Origin: Aeromicrobium senzhongii
GTDB lineage: Bacteria; Actinomycetota; Actinomycetes; Propionibacteriales; Nocardioidaceae
Direction of reading: 5' to 3'
Assembly (NCBI RefSeq): GCF_014334735.1
Contig: NZ_CP060587.1
Location: forward strand, 2,480,001-2,544,000
DNA length: 64,000 bases
A program made the position numbers and the translations under genes. This document shows positions 25,843 through 34,821 of this stretch, piece by piece. Every line of letters begins with the position of its first letter. Position 1 is the first letter of the stretch. The notes below the pieces were generated by a model. It did not search any database. It worked only from the letters and a program-made list of their open reading frames with translations, and was not told the DNA's origin.

Positions 25843-27566
25843 CGGCTCCGCCTTCCTCGGGGTTTGTCGACGGCGCCGATCGCCGCCTGGAGCTGCCACT
25901 GGGCGGTCTCCAGCCTGTTCGGGTCGGGCAGCAGGGCCAGGTACCGGTCGGCCTCGGACTCGAAGAGGTCCTCCAAGCGGCGCGACAGATCCCGACCGGC
26001 CTGCTCGGCCAGGCTCCGGACCGCCTGGTCGCCGAAGACCGCGTTGAGCACCGCCTGGCCCGCGGCCGCGGTGCCGCCCGCGATGCCCACCTCGGCACCG
26101 GTGAGCCCCGCGGTGCCGGCGAAGACGACCACCATCAGGCTGACGCCCGCGGCGTTGACGCCCAGCGACAGGGCGCGCGCCTTGCTCTTCTTGTCGGCAC
26201 CCTGCTCGGCCACGAGCTCGAACACGGCCTCGCGCCACTCGCGGGCGATGCGCTCGGCCCGCACCCGCACGTCGCGGGACGCACGATCGAGGCCGCGCTG
26301 GCGGTCCAGCAGCACGCGACCGGGCTCGGAGCCGTCCCAGGCCCGCGCCGCCTCTTCCGCGGCGCGCTCGGCGCGGTCGAGGATCATCAGGTGCAGTCCC
26401 GAGAGCGCGGCCTCCTCGACCTCGTCGGGGCTGGTGGGCCTGCGCTTGAACAGACGGTCGCGCCAGGAGCCGACGGTGCGCTCCAGCTTGCGGAAGATCT
26501 CGCCGGAGCCCACGAAGTCCTGCCACCGGGCCAGCACCTCGCCGCGCAGCATCGTGCCGTCGGTCGCGGCGGTCATCAGGTCGCGGTGCGCGCCGACGTA
26601 GACCGACTCGACGTCCTTGCGCAGCTGCTCGGCGGCGTCGACCTGGCGGGCCAGCGCCCCCTCCAGGCGCCGGGACGCCTCGATGTCGTGCAGGATCGCG
26701 CCCTGGAGCGTCTTGAGGACGATCGCGCGTCGCTGTGCCTCGTCGTCGGCCAACATGCGCAGCCACGTGACGACCTGCGCCACGTCGCCGGCGGGCAGCA
26801 CGCCCTCGGAGTCGGGAGTCGACTCGGGGACGGAGAACAGGGCGACGTCGGCCAGGTCGTGCTCGCTGAGCATCCGCGCGAGGTGACGGCGCACCTCGAC
26901 CAGGGCGTCGTCGGACGTGCGGTCCAGGACGACGGCGATCGAGGCGTCGCGATCGGCGGCCCGGCGCAGGTAGTCCCACGGGACCTGGTCGGCGTACCGC
27001 GCGGCCGAGGTGACGAACAGCCACAGGTCGGCCGCACCGAGCAGCTGCTCGGCCATCTCGCGGTTGGTCTCGTCGATCGAGTCGAAGTCGGGGGCGTCGA
27101 GCACCGCGACGCCGGGCCACAGGGTCGAGCAGGCGACCTGGCGGATCGTGTTGGCCCGACGGCTGTTGGAGCCGGTGCGGGCGACCTCGGGCAGGATCCG
27201 GCCGGACCGGAACCACTCGGTGTCGGCGGGGTGGTGCACGAGCACCGGCGTGCGCGTCGTGGGCCGCAGGACGCCGGTGGCGGTGACGCGACGGCCGACG
27301 ATCGAGTTGACGAGCGTGGACTTGCCGGCACCGGTGGAACCGCCCACGACGACGAGCAACGGGGCGCCGATGTTCTCGAGCCGGGGGACGACGTAGTCGC
27401 CCAGCTGCTCGGCGACTTCGCGCTGCAGAGCGCGGTCCCGTTCGACTCCGGGGACCTCAAGCACCAAGGGCGTGGCCACGACAGCGGCAGCAAGGCCCGA
27501 GAGGCCTTGGAGCAAACCGTCCTCGACCACGGCCTCGCGCGGGGGAATGGCGGTCGGCTCTGTCAT
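25839..27566 (-). CDS. Dynamin-like GTPase, first of a pair
   Basis: A 575-residue GTPase with P-loop GGSTGAGKST at about 74-83, G3 VLDAPDFDS and G4-like VLDRTSDD. A long helical middle region follows, with a hydrophobic hairpin near 455-505 (SLMVVVFAGTAGLTG and neighbours) that could insert in the membrane. Its partner downstream overlaps by 4 nt and has the same layout, so the two probably form a heteromeric complex, as described for Streptomyces DynA/DynB. A TACGAT box lies upstream on the minus strand near 27575-27580. Confidence 0.8.
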   Translation of the reverse strand: MTEPTAIPPREAVVEDGLLQGLSGLAAAVVATPLVLEVPGVERDRALQREVAEQLGDYVVPRLENIGAPLLVVVGGSTGAGKSTLVNSIVGRRVTATGVLRPTTRTPVLVHHPADTEWFRSGRILPEVARTGSNSRRANTIRQVACSTLWPGVAVLDAPDFDSIDETNREMAEQLLGAADLWLFVTSAARYADQVPWDYLRRAADRDASIAVVLDRTSDDALVEVRRHLARMLSEHDLADVALFSVPESTPDSEGVLPAGDVAQVVTWLRMLADDEAQRRAIVLKTLQGAILHDIEASRRLEGALARQVDAAEQLRKDVESVYVGAHRDLMTAATDGTMLRGEVLARWQDFVGSGEIFRKLERTVGSWRDRLFKRRPTSPDEVEEAALSGLHLMILDRAERAAEEAARAWDGSEPGRVLLDRQRGLDRASRDVRVRAERIAREWREAVFELVAEQGADKKSKARALSLGVNAAGVSLMVVVFAGTAGLTGAEVGIAGGTAAAGQAVLNAVFGDQAVRSLAEQAGRDLSRRLEDLFESEADRYLALLPDPNRLETAQWQLQAAIGAVDKPRGRRSR

Positions 27567-27633
27567 CTCAGATCTCTCACCATCGTAGAGCAGACAGAAC
27601 GGCCGGACGCGCCAAACACCCGTGGCGGATGTT

Positions 27634-27810
27634 TCAGGTGTTGTTGAGCGGACGCGCCTCGTCGACCAGCATCACCGGAATGTCGCGGCGGACCGGGTAC
27701 GCGAGAGCGCAGCCGTTGCACACGAGCTCGTCGGCGTCGACGTCCACGAACAGGCCGGAGCGGCACTGCGGGCACACCAGGATCTCGACGAGGGCTGGAT
27801 CGAGGTTCAC
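27634..27810 (-). CDS. Trm112-family small zinc-ribbon protein
   Basis: A 58-residue protein with two CxxC pairs (Cys13/16 and Cys31/34) spaced as in the Trm112/YcaR family, and the family end [16 protein letters not shown]. Trm112 proteins stabilise partner methyltransferases in eukaryotes and archaea; the bacterial role is unclear. The GTG at 27810 overlaps the DUF3499 stop by 4 nt. In relatives this gene usually stands next to a phosphomannomutase gene, which is absent here. Confidence 0.85.
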   Translation of the reverse strand: MNLDPALVEILVCPQCRSGLFVDVDADELVCNGCALAYPVRRDIPVMLVDEARPLNNT

Positions 27811-28157
27811 GGGACCACCGTAGCCGAGTCGTCGCGCACCAGACGCAACACGGGGCCGTGGTCGTCCGCGGGGACCTCGGTGGTCGGCCGGCCTGCCTCG
27901 CGCACGGCCTCGGCCAGGGCGACGAGGTCGTCGTGGGTCGGCTCCGGCTCGGTGAACTGGGGCGCGAGTCGCACGACGCTCCAGCCCTGCGGGGCCGAGA
28001 GTCGCTCGGCGTGCCGCGAGCACAGGTCGTAGGCGTGCGGCTCGGCATAGGTGGCCAACGGCCCCAGCACGGCGGTCGAATCGGCGTACACGTACGTCAA
28101 GGTGGCCACCGCGGAGTTCGGGCAGCCTGCGCGCGAGCATCGACGTTGCAGTCCCAC
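27807..28157 (-). CDS. DUF3499 family protein (Rv3258c-like)
   Basis: A 116-residue actinobacterial protein of unknown function. The Cys-rich N-terminus ([20 protein letters not shown]) and a later [10 protein letters not shown] look like a small zinc-binding knuckle of the form Cys-x4-Cys ... Cys-x2-His. It is divergent from the Rv3259-like gene across 48 bp and overlaps the Trm112-like gene by 4 nt. The GTG at 28157 is the only sensible start. Confidence 0.82.
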   Translation of the reverse strand: MGLQRRCSRAGCPNSAVATLTYVYADSTAVLGPLATYAEPHAYDLCSRHAERLSAPQGWSVVRLAPQFTEPEPTHDDLVALAEAVREAGRPTTEVPADDHGPVLRLVRDDSATVVP

Positions 28158-28205
28158 GAGGCGAGGTTAACCCCCGGCCCCAGCCGACCGCAGTAGGCTC
28201 ACCGC

Positions 28206-28658
28206 GTGGCCAGCGAACCCGGACCCCGAGTCCCCGTGCACGGCCCCCGACCCGGTGCCGCCCGGGACCGGCGCGGACGCGGGCCACGCGGCGTGTTCTC
28301 GCTGCCCGGGCCGCTGACGCCGCACGGCGCTCCCATCCACCGGACTCCTCGCGAGGCCTTCGACGAGCTCGTCGCCGAGATCCTCACCCGGCTGGACCGC
28401 CACTTCGCGCGCGAGCCCGACCACGTCGAGGTCGCGATCGAGGAGGCGCCGCTGCTGCCGTACGGCTGGGACGAGCCGGTCCCCCGCAGCATCGTGAACC
28501 CGGCTCCTGGCGGCTACCGGATCGTGCTCTACCGGCTGCCCATCATCGGCCGGGCGCGCTCGGCCGCCGACGTCGAGGACGCGGTCTGGACCGTGCTGCT
28601 CACCCGGCTCGCCGAGGTGTGGCACCACGACCCCGAGGACCTCGACCCCCGCGACTGA
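28206..28658 (+). CDS. Metallopeptidase-family protein with lost catalytic motif (Rv3259-like)
   Basis: A 150-residue member of the minimal zincin family. It keeps the [13 protein letters not shown] strand and the C-terminal helix, but aligned without gaps the HExxH zinc site reads TRLAE in [17 protein letters not shown]. It is therefore probably not a protease. The N-terminus is Arg/Gly/Pro-rich. TAGGCT (28194-28199) ends 6 nt before the GTG, fitting a leaderless start. It is convergent with the DUF5719 gene, with 4 nt between the stops. Confidence 0.8.
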   Translation: MASEPGPRVPVHGPRPGAARDRRGRGPRGVFSLPGPLTPHGAPIHRTPREAFDELVAEILTRLDRHFAREPDHVEVAIEEAPLLPYGWDEPVPRSIVNPAPGGYRIVLYRLPIIGRARSAADVEDAVWTVLLTRLAEVWHHDPEDLDPRD

Positions 28659-28662
28659 CGGC

Positions 28663-29985
28663 TCAGCGCACCGAGACGCCCGGGGCGACCACCGACACCG
28701 GCGCCTGATGCACCGTCGCAGCGGCGATCCGCTCGCCGTCGACCTGCCAGAGGCCGGCCCTGATCTCGGCGCCGTCCACCGGCGTGACGAGCAGGTACGC
28801 CGGCTTGCCTTCCGGAGCGCCGACCGTGGTGGAGGCACCCGCCTCGAGGCTCACCCGGCGCTCGCCCAGCGACTCCATCGACGCCGAGAAGGACTCGACG
28901 ACGACCTCGGCGGGCTCCTCGGCCGTGAGCACGAGGCGGACCGCGCGCCCGTCCATCCGGACGGGGACGACGGCAGGACCGGTGATCGGGGGCGCCGGGG
29001 CGACCCGGGCGATGTCGTCGTCGGTCTCGACCGTCGCCGACGCCACGACGGGCAGGTCGGACGTGACCGCCAGTGACGCCTGGTCGAGGTCGACCGCACC
29101 GGGCACCGTCACGACCCGGGTGGACTCGGGCTCGACCGAGACGTCCTCGAGGCCCTGCGCCGCGAACGAGCCCTGGGGACCCCGCACGGCGACCGTGACG
29201 TGCGCCGTCGACGTGCCGGGGTTGGCCAGCTCGACGCGTGTGGTGCCGCCGCGCGGGATCCCCGCGAGGACCTGGGACCTCGCGGCACCGCTGGCCGGGG
29301 AGACCAGGTCGGCGCCCGCACGCCCGGCGTCGAGGGCGACCGCCGTCAAGGACCCGCGTCGCCGCGAGACGTGCGCGGCGACCGCGCCCTCCCCGGCGGC
29401 CACGTCGTCGACGGAGATCTCGCGCCGCTCACCGGGCTCGACCACGAGGCCCGAGGTGTCGAGGGACTGGATCGGTCCGTCCGCACCCCACCACGTGAGG
29501 TCGGCGACGGCCCGGTTCTCGCCGAGGTTGATGAGCGTCACCGTGGCCTCGGAACGGCCGGTGTCGCCGAGACCCACGAACCACGCCTCGTCCACGACCG
29601 GGGGGCAGGAGCCGAGGACGGCGTCGCCCGAGGAGGTGCCGGCGACGTAGCCGACCGACCCCGAGCCCGCCCCGGACTGCTCGAGCACGAAGGCCTCGCC
29701 ACCTGGCTCGGCCGTGCGCCAGCGATCGGCCTGGGCCCAGACCGGGTCGGCGGCGGCCTCCGGCGGGATCGGCCGGGCGGCCGCCTCGGTGCCGGGTGAG
29801 ACCTGGCCCGCGGCCACGGTCCACCCGGGAGCGACCTGACACGCCCAGACCGTCTGGCGGACGTCGACGCGGCTGCTGCCACCGGCCACGACCGGAGGAT
29901 CGGGCTCGGGGACGAAGGACACGGCCCCGACGAGCACGAGTGCGATCAGCGGGAGCACCAGGCGAACGGGAATGCGGCCGCTCAT
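28663..29985 (-). CDS. DUF5719 exported/membrane-anchored protein
   Basis: A 440-residue protein with one N-terminal membrane segment (LVLPLIALVLVGAVSFV, residues 8-24) and a long extracytoplasmic part rich in beta-strand repeats that alternate Val/Thr/Ala stretches. It matches the actinobacterial DUF5719 family encoded beside a membrane glycosyltransferase and WhiB. The function is unknown; an accessory role in cell-envelope glycan export or modification is plausible from context only. The ATG at 29985 overlaps the glycosyltransferase stop by 4 nt. Confidence 0.75.
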   Translation of the reverse strand: MSGRIPVRLVLPLIALVLVGAVSFVPEPDPPVVAGGSSRVDVRQTVWACQVAPGWTVAAGQVSPGTEAAARPIPPEAAADPVWAQADRWRTAEPGGEAFVLEQSGAGSGSVGYVAGTSSGDAVLGSCPPVVDEAWFVGLGDTGRSEATVTLINLGENRAVADLTWWGADGPIQSLDTSGLVVEPGERREISVDDVAAGEGAVAAHVSRRRGSLTAVALDAGRAGADLVSPASGAARSQVLAGIPRGGTTRVELANPGTSTAHVTVAVRGPQGSFAAQGLEDVSVEPESTRVVTVPGAVDLDQASLAVTSDLPVVASATVETDDDIARVAPAPPITGPAVVPVRMDGRAVRLVLTAEEPAEVVVESFSASMESLGERRVSLEAGASTTVGAPEGKPAYLLVTPVDGAEIRAGLWQVDGERIAAATVHQAPVSVVAPGVSVR

Positions 29986-32792
29986 GCGTCCTCCTCGTCC
30001 GGTTCCGGTTCCGGCTCCGGCGCCTGGTTCCGGCGCACGGGCAGCGCCGCGACCACCGCGGCGACCCAGGCCAGCATCCAGGCGCCCGCGAGCCACGGGC
30101 GAGCGGCGCCCGCACGCGGGGCCGGTTCGGCCTTCACGTCGGACGTGACCGACCAGACCCGCGAGTCCGGCGAGTCGCTGCCCTTCTGCGCCAGTCCCGG
30201 CGCCGCGTCGATGCGGCGCGCGAGATCCAGGTCGACGTCCGGGGCGTACAGGCTGTCGACGCCGAGTCGGGCGAGCTGGTCGACGTCGTCGCGGGTGGGC
30301 GTCGTCACGAGGGACTCGATGGTGTCGTGCAGTCGCTTCTCGCGGTCGGCGGTCGTGCGCAGGGCCTCGGCCCCGAGGTACGGACCGGGACCGACGACGG
30401 CGTCCGCGACGATGCCCGACTCGGAGTCGCCGGTCAGGACGACGGTGGTGCCCGGCCGCGCAGCCAGGAACGCCGGGACGACCCGCGCGTCACCGGACTC
30501 GAGCGGGTCGGCGATGCCGCGCACCACGAGCCACCCTCCGGCCAGGATCGGGAACGCGGCCAGCAGCGCGATCGCGGGGCGGCGCCACGACCGGTAGCGC
30601 CGGGTGCGCAGGACGGGCCAGGCGAACAGCACGGCCGTCAGCAGGCCACCCATCCAGACACCGGCACCGAGGCCGGACCACGCGCGCACCGCCGGAGCGC
30701 CCGGGTAGGGCACGAACGTCGAGATCGAGGCGAGCAGGCCCGCCGCCAGTCCGACGAGGGCGACGATCCAGGCGGCGGTCACCGCGCGCCGGGTCGCTGA
30801 CGGGACGAGCGCGGCGATGGCCAGCACGATCAGCGGGAGCGCGATCCACCACGGGCCCGAGCCGGCGCCTCCGCCTGTGCCGGTGACGACGTCCCACGCG
30901 GTGGCCGGGGCGTCGACGGGGTTGCCGGCCTCCCACCAGATCCGTCCCGTGAAGACCCGGTCGAACAGCCACGGCCCCAGCAGGGCCGTGCCGACCGCGG
31001 CGCTGGCCGCGAGGTACCGCGCCGCGGGGCGCACCAGCACGGCGCACACGGCCAGGGCGATCATGCCCAGCGCCCAGGCGACCGGCGCGAAGGCCGCGAC
31101 CAGCGCGATCCAGACCCCGACCAGGACGGCACGCGTCCACTGCGGCTCGAGGACCAGCCGCAGGAGCACGTTCGCGAACAGCGGCGCGACGACGAGGGCC
31201 ACGACCGTGCCCAACCGGCCGCCGGCGACGGCTCCGGTGACCGCGACCATGAGGCCGTAGGAGGCGGCCCAGGTCATGCGCACGGCGCGGTCGTCGCTGA
31301 CGAGCCGTCCGAAGCGGTGCGCGGTGAGCGCCGCGAACGGGACGGCCAGGACGGTCAGGATCCCGGCGATGATGCCCGGCGCGAACCACACGACCAGGCC
31401 CACGACGGCGAGCGGCAGGACGTAGGCCGGAGCGCCGTCGGCGCTGCCCAGGCCCACCGCGTGCGAGCGCTCGAAGATCAGTCCCCACCACGCCCGGACC
31501 GAATCGGGCGACGCAGGCAGCACAGGGCTGAACAGGTTGCCGGTCGCGACGGATCGAGCCGCCACGACCGAGCCGGCGAACAGGACCAGCACCCACGTCA
31601 GCCACGGCCACCGGCGCCACCACGTCGGCCGGTCGACGACGACGGGATCCTCCTCGTCCTCGTCGCCCACGCCGATCGAGCGAAGCCCGAGCGACTCGAC
31701 GGACTCGGGTCGCACGACCGCCTGGAAGGTCGTGGCGGCGACGTCCAGTCCGTGTTGGTACGGCATCCAGAACGGCGCGAAGAGGTCCGAGAGCTCGCGG
31801 TTGCTGCGCCGCACCAGGGGCCGGCGCCGGCGGCGGGCGGAGATCATCGGACCGGGATTGGCGAAGACCGTGACCATCGCCGCGATCTCACCGCGCGCCG
31901 AGCGCAGGTCCTTGCCGATGATGAAGCCGACGAACCGCACCAGCGACCCCAGGAACAGCCGGATGGAGGTCAGGGGGAACTTCAGCGGGTCGCTGTTGGC
32001 GAGCATCGTGTACAGCGCGGCGGCACGGCGCTCGCCGGCCTTCTCGGGGACGCCCTTGCGCCGGACCCGTCGACGGTTGCTGCTGGCCTCGGCGTGGAAC
32101 ACGATCGAGGTGGGCGCGGTCCGCACGCGGTAGCCGGCGCGGTTCGCCCGCCAACCGAAGTCGATGTCGTCGAAGAACAACGGCAGCCGCGGATCGGTGC
32201 CGCCGAGGCGCTCCCACACGTCGCGCCGCACGAGCATGCCGGCCGAGCCGACGGCCAGGACGTCGCGCGGGCGGTCGTGCTGGCCGGCATCGGGCTCACC
32301 GGACTCCAGCATCGTCTCGCGCTGGCCAGTGCCCGTGACCGTGAGGCCGACCTCGAGCAGACGGCGCAACGACGGCCACTCGCGGACCTTGGGCCCGACG
32401 ACACCGATGCCGGGGTCCGCGGTCGCCTCGTCGAGCAGCCCGGAGAGCGCGTCGGGGTCACAGATCTGGTCGTCGTGCAGGAGCCAGATCCAGTCGTAGG
32501 CCTCGGTCTCGGACTCGAGGGCCACGGCCACCTGGGCGCCGAAGCCGCTGCGAGCCGGCGCCTTCACGACACGCGATGCGCCCGTGTGGGCGTTCAGCAG
32601 GTCGCGGGTGGCCGGATCGGTGTCGTCGTGGACCAGCACGAGGTGGTCGGGACGGTGGTTCAGGCGGTCGAGAGCGGCCAGAGTCTGGGGCAGCCACCGC
32701 GATCCGCGGTGGGCCACCAGCACGGCGAGGACGGTGGGAGGCCGCGATCGCCAGGCGGCGACCGGAGCGTCCTGATCTGCGTCGTCGTGCAT
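29982..32792 (-). CDS. Family 2 glycosyltransferase with large membrane domain
   Basis: A 936-residue protein. The N-terminal 300 residues are a GT-A glycosyltransferase: VLAVLVAHRGSRWLPQTLAAL at the start, the WLLHDDQICDPDAL metal-binding DD motif, and a LFFDDIDFGWRANRAGYRV acceptor-site segment. About 12 predicted membrane segments follow from residue 400 on, then a periplasmic loop and a final segment with an acidic tail (PEPEPEPDEEDA). It likely adds sugars to a lipid carrier or wall polymer. The ATG at 32792 has an AAGGTGG RBS. It is coupled to DUF5719. Confidence 0.85.
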   Translation of the reverse strand: MHDDADQDAPVAAWRSRPPTVLAVLVAHRGSRWLPQTLAALDRLNHRPDHLVLVHDDTDPATRDLLNAHTGASRVVKAPARSGFGAQVAVALESETEAYDWIWLLHDDQICDPDALSGLLDEATADPGIGVVGPKVREWPSLRRLLEVGLTVTGTGQRETMLESGEPDAGQHDRPRDVLAVGSAGMLVRRDVWERLGGTDPRLPLFFDDIDFGWRANRAGYRVRTAPTSIVFHAEASSNRRRVRRKGVPEKAGERRAAALYTMLANSDPLKFPLTSIRLFLGSLVRFVGFIIGKDLRSARGEIAAMVTVFANPGPMISARRRRRPLVRRSNRELSDLFAPFWMPYQHGLDVAATTFQAVVRPESVESLGLRSIGVGDEDEEDPVVVDRPTWWRRWPWLTWVLVLFAGSVVAARSVATGNLFSPVLPASPDSVRAWWGLIFERSHAVGLGSADGAPAYVLPLAVVGLVVWFAPGIIAGILTVLAVPFAALTAHRFGRLVSDDRAVRMTWAASYGLMVAVTGAVAGGRLGTVVALVVAPLFANVLLRLVLEPQWTRAVLVGVWIALVAAFAPVAWALGMIALAVCAVLVRPAARYLAASAAVGTALLGPWLFDRVFTGRIWWEAGNPVDAPATAWDVVTGTGGGAGSGPWWIALPLIVLAIAALVPSATRRAVTAAWIVALVGLAAGLLASISTFVPYPGAPAVRAWSGLGAGVWMGGLLTAVLFAWPVLRTRRYRSWRRPAIALLAAFPILAGGWLVVRGIADPLESGDARVVPAFLAARPGTTVVLTGDSESGIVADAVVGPGPYLGAEALRTTADREKRLHDTIESLVTTPTRDDVDQLARLGVDSLYAPDVDLDLARRIDAAPGLAQKGSDSPDSRVWSVTSDVKAEPAPRAGAARPWLAGAWMLAWVAAVVAALPVRRNQAPEPEPEPDEEDA

Positions 32793-32847
32793 GCTCGCCA
32801 CCTTAGGCGGTTGCGACGAACCGCCCGGGGTCAACGAAATCGCGTGA

Positions 32848-33099
32848 TCAGGCGCGCTTCTTGAGCTTGCGACGCTCGCGCTCGGACAGTCCGCCCCAGA
32901 TGCCGAAGCGCTCGTCGTGGGCCAGGGCGTACTCGAGGCACTCACCCTTGACGTCGCAACTCAGGCACACACGCTTGGCCTCGCGTGTGGAGCCACCCTT
33001 CTCGGGGAAGAACGACTCGGGGTCGGTTTGAGCGCACAGCGCGCGCTCCTGCCACATGAGCTCGGGGTCGTCGCCCTCGATCCAACCGACTAATGACAT
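32848..33099 (-). CDS. whiB2: WhiB-family iron-sulfur transcription factor, WhiB2/WhmD type
   Basis: An 83-residue Wbl protein. The four cluster ligands are Cys22, 45, 48 and 54, followed by GIWGG (66-70) and a basic C-terminal DNA-binding tail (RERRKLKKR). WhiB2 controls septation in mycobacteria and sporulation septation in Streptomyces, acting with the main sigma factor. The ATG at 33099 is exactly 7 nt after a TGTAAT -10 box, with a TTGACG -35 at 17-bp spacing, so the message is leaderless; the longer frame is rejected. A perfect 16-bp palindrome covers the -10 and start of transcription. Confidence 0.93.
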   Translation of the reverse strand: MSLVGWIEGDDPELMWQERALCAQTDPESFFPEKGGSTREAKRVCLSCDVKGECLEYALAHDERFGIWGGLSERERRKLKKRA

Positions 33100-33115
33100 G
33101 TCTGTAATTACAGAC
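33100..33115. promoter_or_regulatory. Perfect palindrome over the whiB2 promoter
   Basis: GTCTGTAATTACAGAC touches the first base of the whiB2 start codon and contains the -10 box. A dimeric regulator bound here would exclude RNA polymerase. Confidence 0.65.
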
Positions 33116-33135
33116 GTCTGCCTGCCAAACGTCAA
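33107..33135 (-). promoter_or_regulatory. whiB2 promoter
   Basis: TTGACG (33130-33135) and TGTAAT (33107-33112), read on the minus strand, are 17 bp apart, the best -35/-10 pair in the window. Seven nt separate the -10 from the ATG. Confidence 0.7.
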
Positions 33136-33201
33136 GCCGAATAGCAAATGTCAGGGAATCCTCGGCGTGTCGCACTTCGGTCGAACGCTAGCGTCGACCC
33201 G

Positions 33202-33870
33202 GTGACCACCACTCTCGCGACCATTCTGACCCCCTCCCCCGCCCCCGTGGTGACCTACTACGACGTCTCCACCGGCGAGCGGGTCGAGCTGAGCGGGGTG
33301 ACCCTGGCCAACTGGGTCGCCAAGGTCGCGAACCTGCTCGTGGACGAGCTCGACGCCGAACGCGGCACCCGCGTGCGCATCGGTCTGCCGAGCCACTGGT
33401 TGCGTGCCGTGTGGCTGCTCGGCGCGTGGCGGGTCGGCGCGGTCGTCACCGACCACGGGGCGGACATCGGCCTGTCGGGCCCCGAGCTCGAGGCCGACGA
33501 GCCCGTGCGGCTGGCCGCGTCGCTGCGGCCGCTGGGGGGCCGCTTCCCCCAGGAGCCGGCCGGCTTCCTCGACACCGCGATCCACGTCCCGGCCAGCCCG
33601 GACGTCTTCATCGACCTCGATCCCCCGACTCCGGACGACGTCGCGATCGACCTCGACGGACGCACCGTCACCCACGCCGAGCTGCTCTCGGGACCGCGCC
33701 TGACCGGCCGGGTCGTGCGCGAGCCGCAGCCCCTGGCCGACGACGCGGCCGACCTCGCCGCAGCCCTGGCGGGCGGGGGTTCTCTCGTCATCGTCGCCGG
33801 GGCCGGACCCGACGACCTCGAGCGCATCGCGGAGCAGGAACGCGCCACCGTCGACGAGCGGGGACGTTGA
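33202..33870 (+). CDS. TIGR03089 family protein (truncated AMP-binding-like fold)
   Basis: A 222-residue actinobacterial protein resembling only the N-terminal part of acyl-CoA synthetases/adenylating enzymes (YYDVSTGERVELSGVTLANWVAKVANLLVDEL, then VWLLGAWRVGAVV). The ATP-binding P-loop and C-terminal subdomain are missing, so it cannot adenylate. Its function is unknown. The GTG at 33202 is chosen because TAGCGT (33189-33194) ends 7 nt upstream. It is divergent from whiB2. Confidence 0.78.
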   Translation: MTTTLATILTPSPAPVVTYYDVSTGERVELSGVTLANWVAKVANLLVDELDAERGTRVRIGLPSHWLRAVWLLGAWRVGAVVTDHGADIGLSGPELEADEPVRLAASLRPLGGRFPQEPAGFLDTAIHVPASPDVFIDLDPPTPDDVAIDLDGRTVTHAELLSGPRLTGRVVREPQPLADDAADLAAALAGGGSLVIVAGAGPDDLERIAEQERATVDERGR

Positions 33871-33957
33871 GGCACTCGTGATGAGTGGTGCCCTAGACTC
33901 GACGGGGCATCTCGGCTGTGTGCCGGTGCCCGCGACACCTCACGACAGGAACGACGC

Positions 33958-34821
33958 ATGACCCCAACGGTCGACGACCCGCAGGCCTACGGCCTGACCC
34001 GGGTGGGCGGCCGACCCCCGCTGCTGGAATATCTGCGGGGCGTCGCGCAGCGCAAGGACTTCATCGTCTCCCTGGCCAAGTTCCGGATCGAGGCCGAGAA
34101 CCAGCGCCAGCGCCTGGGCATGCTCTGGATCGTTCTCAAGCCGATCCTCAACGCCGCCGTCTTCGGCATCGTGTTCGGCATCCTCATGGCCAGCACCAAG
34201 TCGGTCCCCGACTTCGTGCCGTTCCTGATCATCGGCGTCTTCATGTTCGAGTTCTTCTCGGCATGCATGGGCAGCGGCTCGAAGTCGATCACGGCCAACC
34301 AGGCCCTCGTGCAGAGCTTGGCGTTCCCGCGGATGTCCCTGCCGATCTCCGTCGTGGTGCAGAAGTTCCTGCAACTGCTGCCGACGGTCCTGCTCCTGTT
34401 CGTCTTCCTGGTGATCCTGGGCCACCGCCCGACACTCAGCTGGCTGCTGATGGTGCCGCTGATCGCCCTGTACTTCCTGTTCTGCCTGGGCGTCGCGTTC
34501 ATCACCGCCCGCCTCACGGTGCACCTGCCGGACCTGTCGAACCTGCTGCCGTTCATCACGCGGTTCTTCTTCTACACGACCGGCATCTTCTTCAGCTTCG
34601 ACATCCGGTTCGAGGACTCCCCCGGACTGCTCGAGGCCGTCCAGTACCAGCCGATCTACGCCTTCTTGAGCCTCTCGCGCGAGCTGCTGCTGGACTCCGA
34701 TCCGCTGTACGACGTGCGGATGCAGTTCTGGCCGATCATCGCGGTCTGGTCGATCGCGCTGGTCGTCATCGGAACCATCTTCTTCTGGGCTGCCGAGGAG
34801 CGTTATGGCCGTGTCGACTGA
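33958..34821 (+). CDS. wzm: Polysaccharide ABC exporter, permease (Wzm-like)
   Basis: A 287-residue ABC-2 permease with an N-terminal cytoplasmic helix (LAKFRIEAENQRQRLGMLWIVLKPILNA, the classic Wzm/TagG start) and six membrane segments at about 60-80, 92-112, 140-165, 172-195, 205-225 and 262-282. It moves an undecaprenyl- or decaprenyl-linked glycan across the membrane. Relatives export galactan in mycobacteria (Rv3783) and teichoic acid in Firmicutes. The ATG has an AGGAA RBS. It overlaps the ATPase gene by 17 nt. The three LCP ligases downstream suggest attachment of the exported polymer to peptidoglycan. Confidence 0.9.
   Translation: MTPTVDDPQAYGLTRVGGRPPLLEYLRGVAQRKDFIVSLAKFRIEAENQRQRLGMLWIVLKPILNAAVFGIVFGILMASTKSVPDFVPFLIIGVFMFEFFSACMGSGSKSITANQALVQSLAFPRMSLPISVVVQKFLQLLPTVLLLFVFLVILGHRPTLSWLLMVPLIALYFLFCLGVAFITARLTVHLPDLSNLLPFITRFFFYTTGIFFSFDIRFEDSPGLLEAVQYQPIYAFLSLSRELLLDSDPLYDVRMQFWPIIAVWSIALVVIGTIFFWAAEERYGRVD

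Noticed and set aside
24244..27216. A single 990-residue fused GTPase frame
   Set aside because: The upstream part is out-of-frame overlap with the first GTPase gene. Two separate starts with RBS and a 4-nt overlap explain the region better.
33871..33892. Terminator after the TIGR03089 gene
   Set aside because: The GGCACTC...GAGTGGTGCC stem needs bulges and has no T-run, so it is left uncalled.
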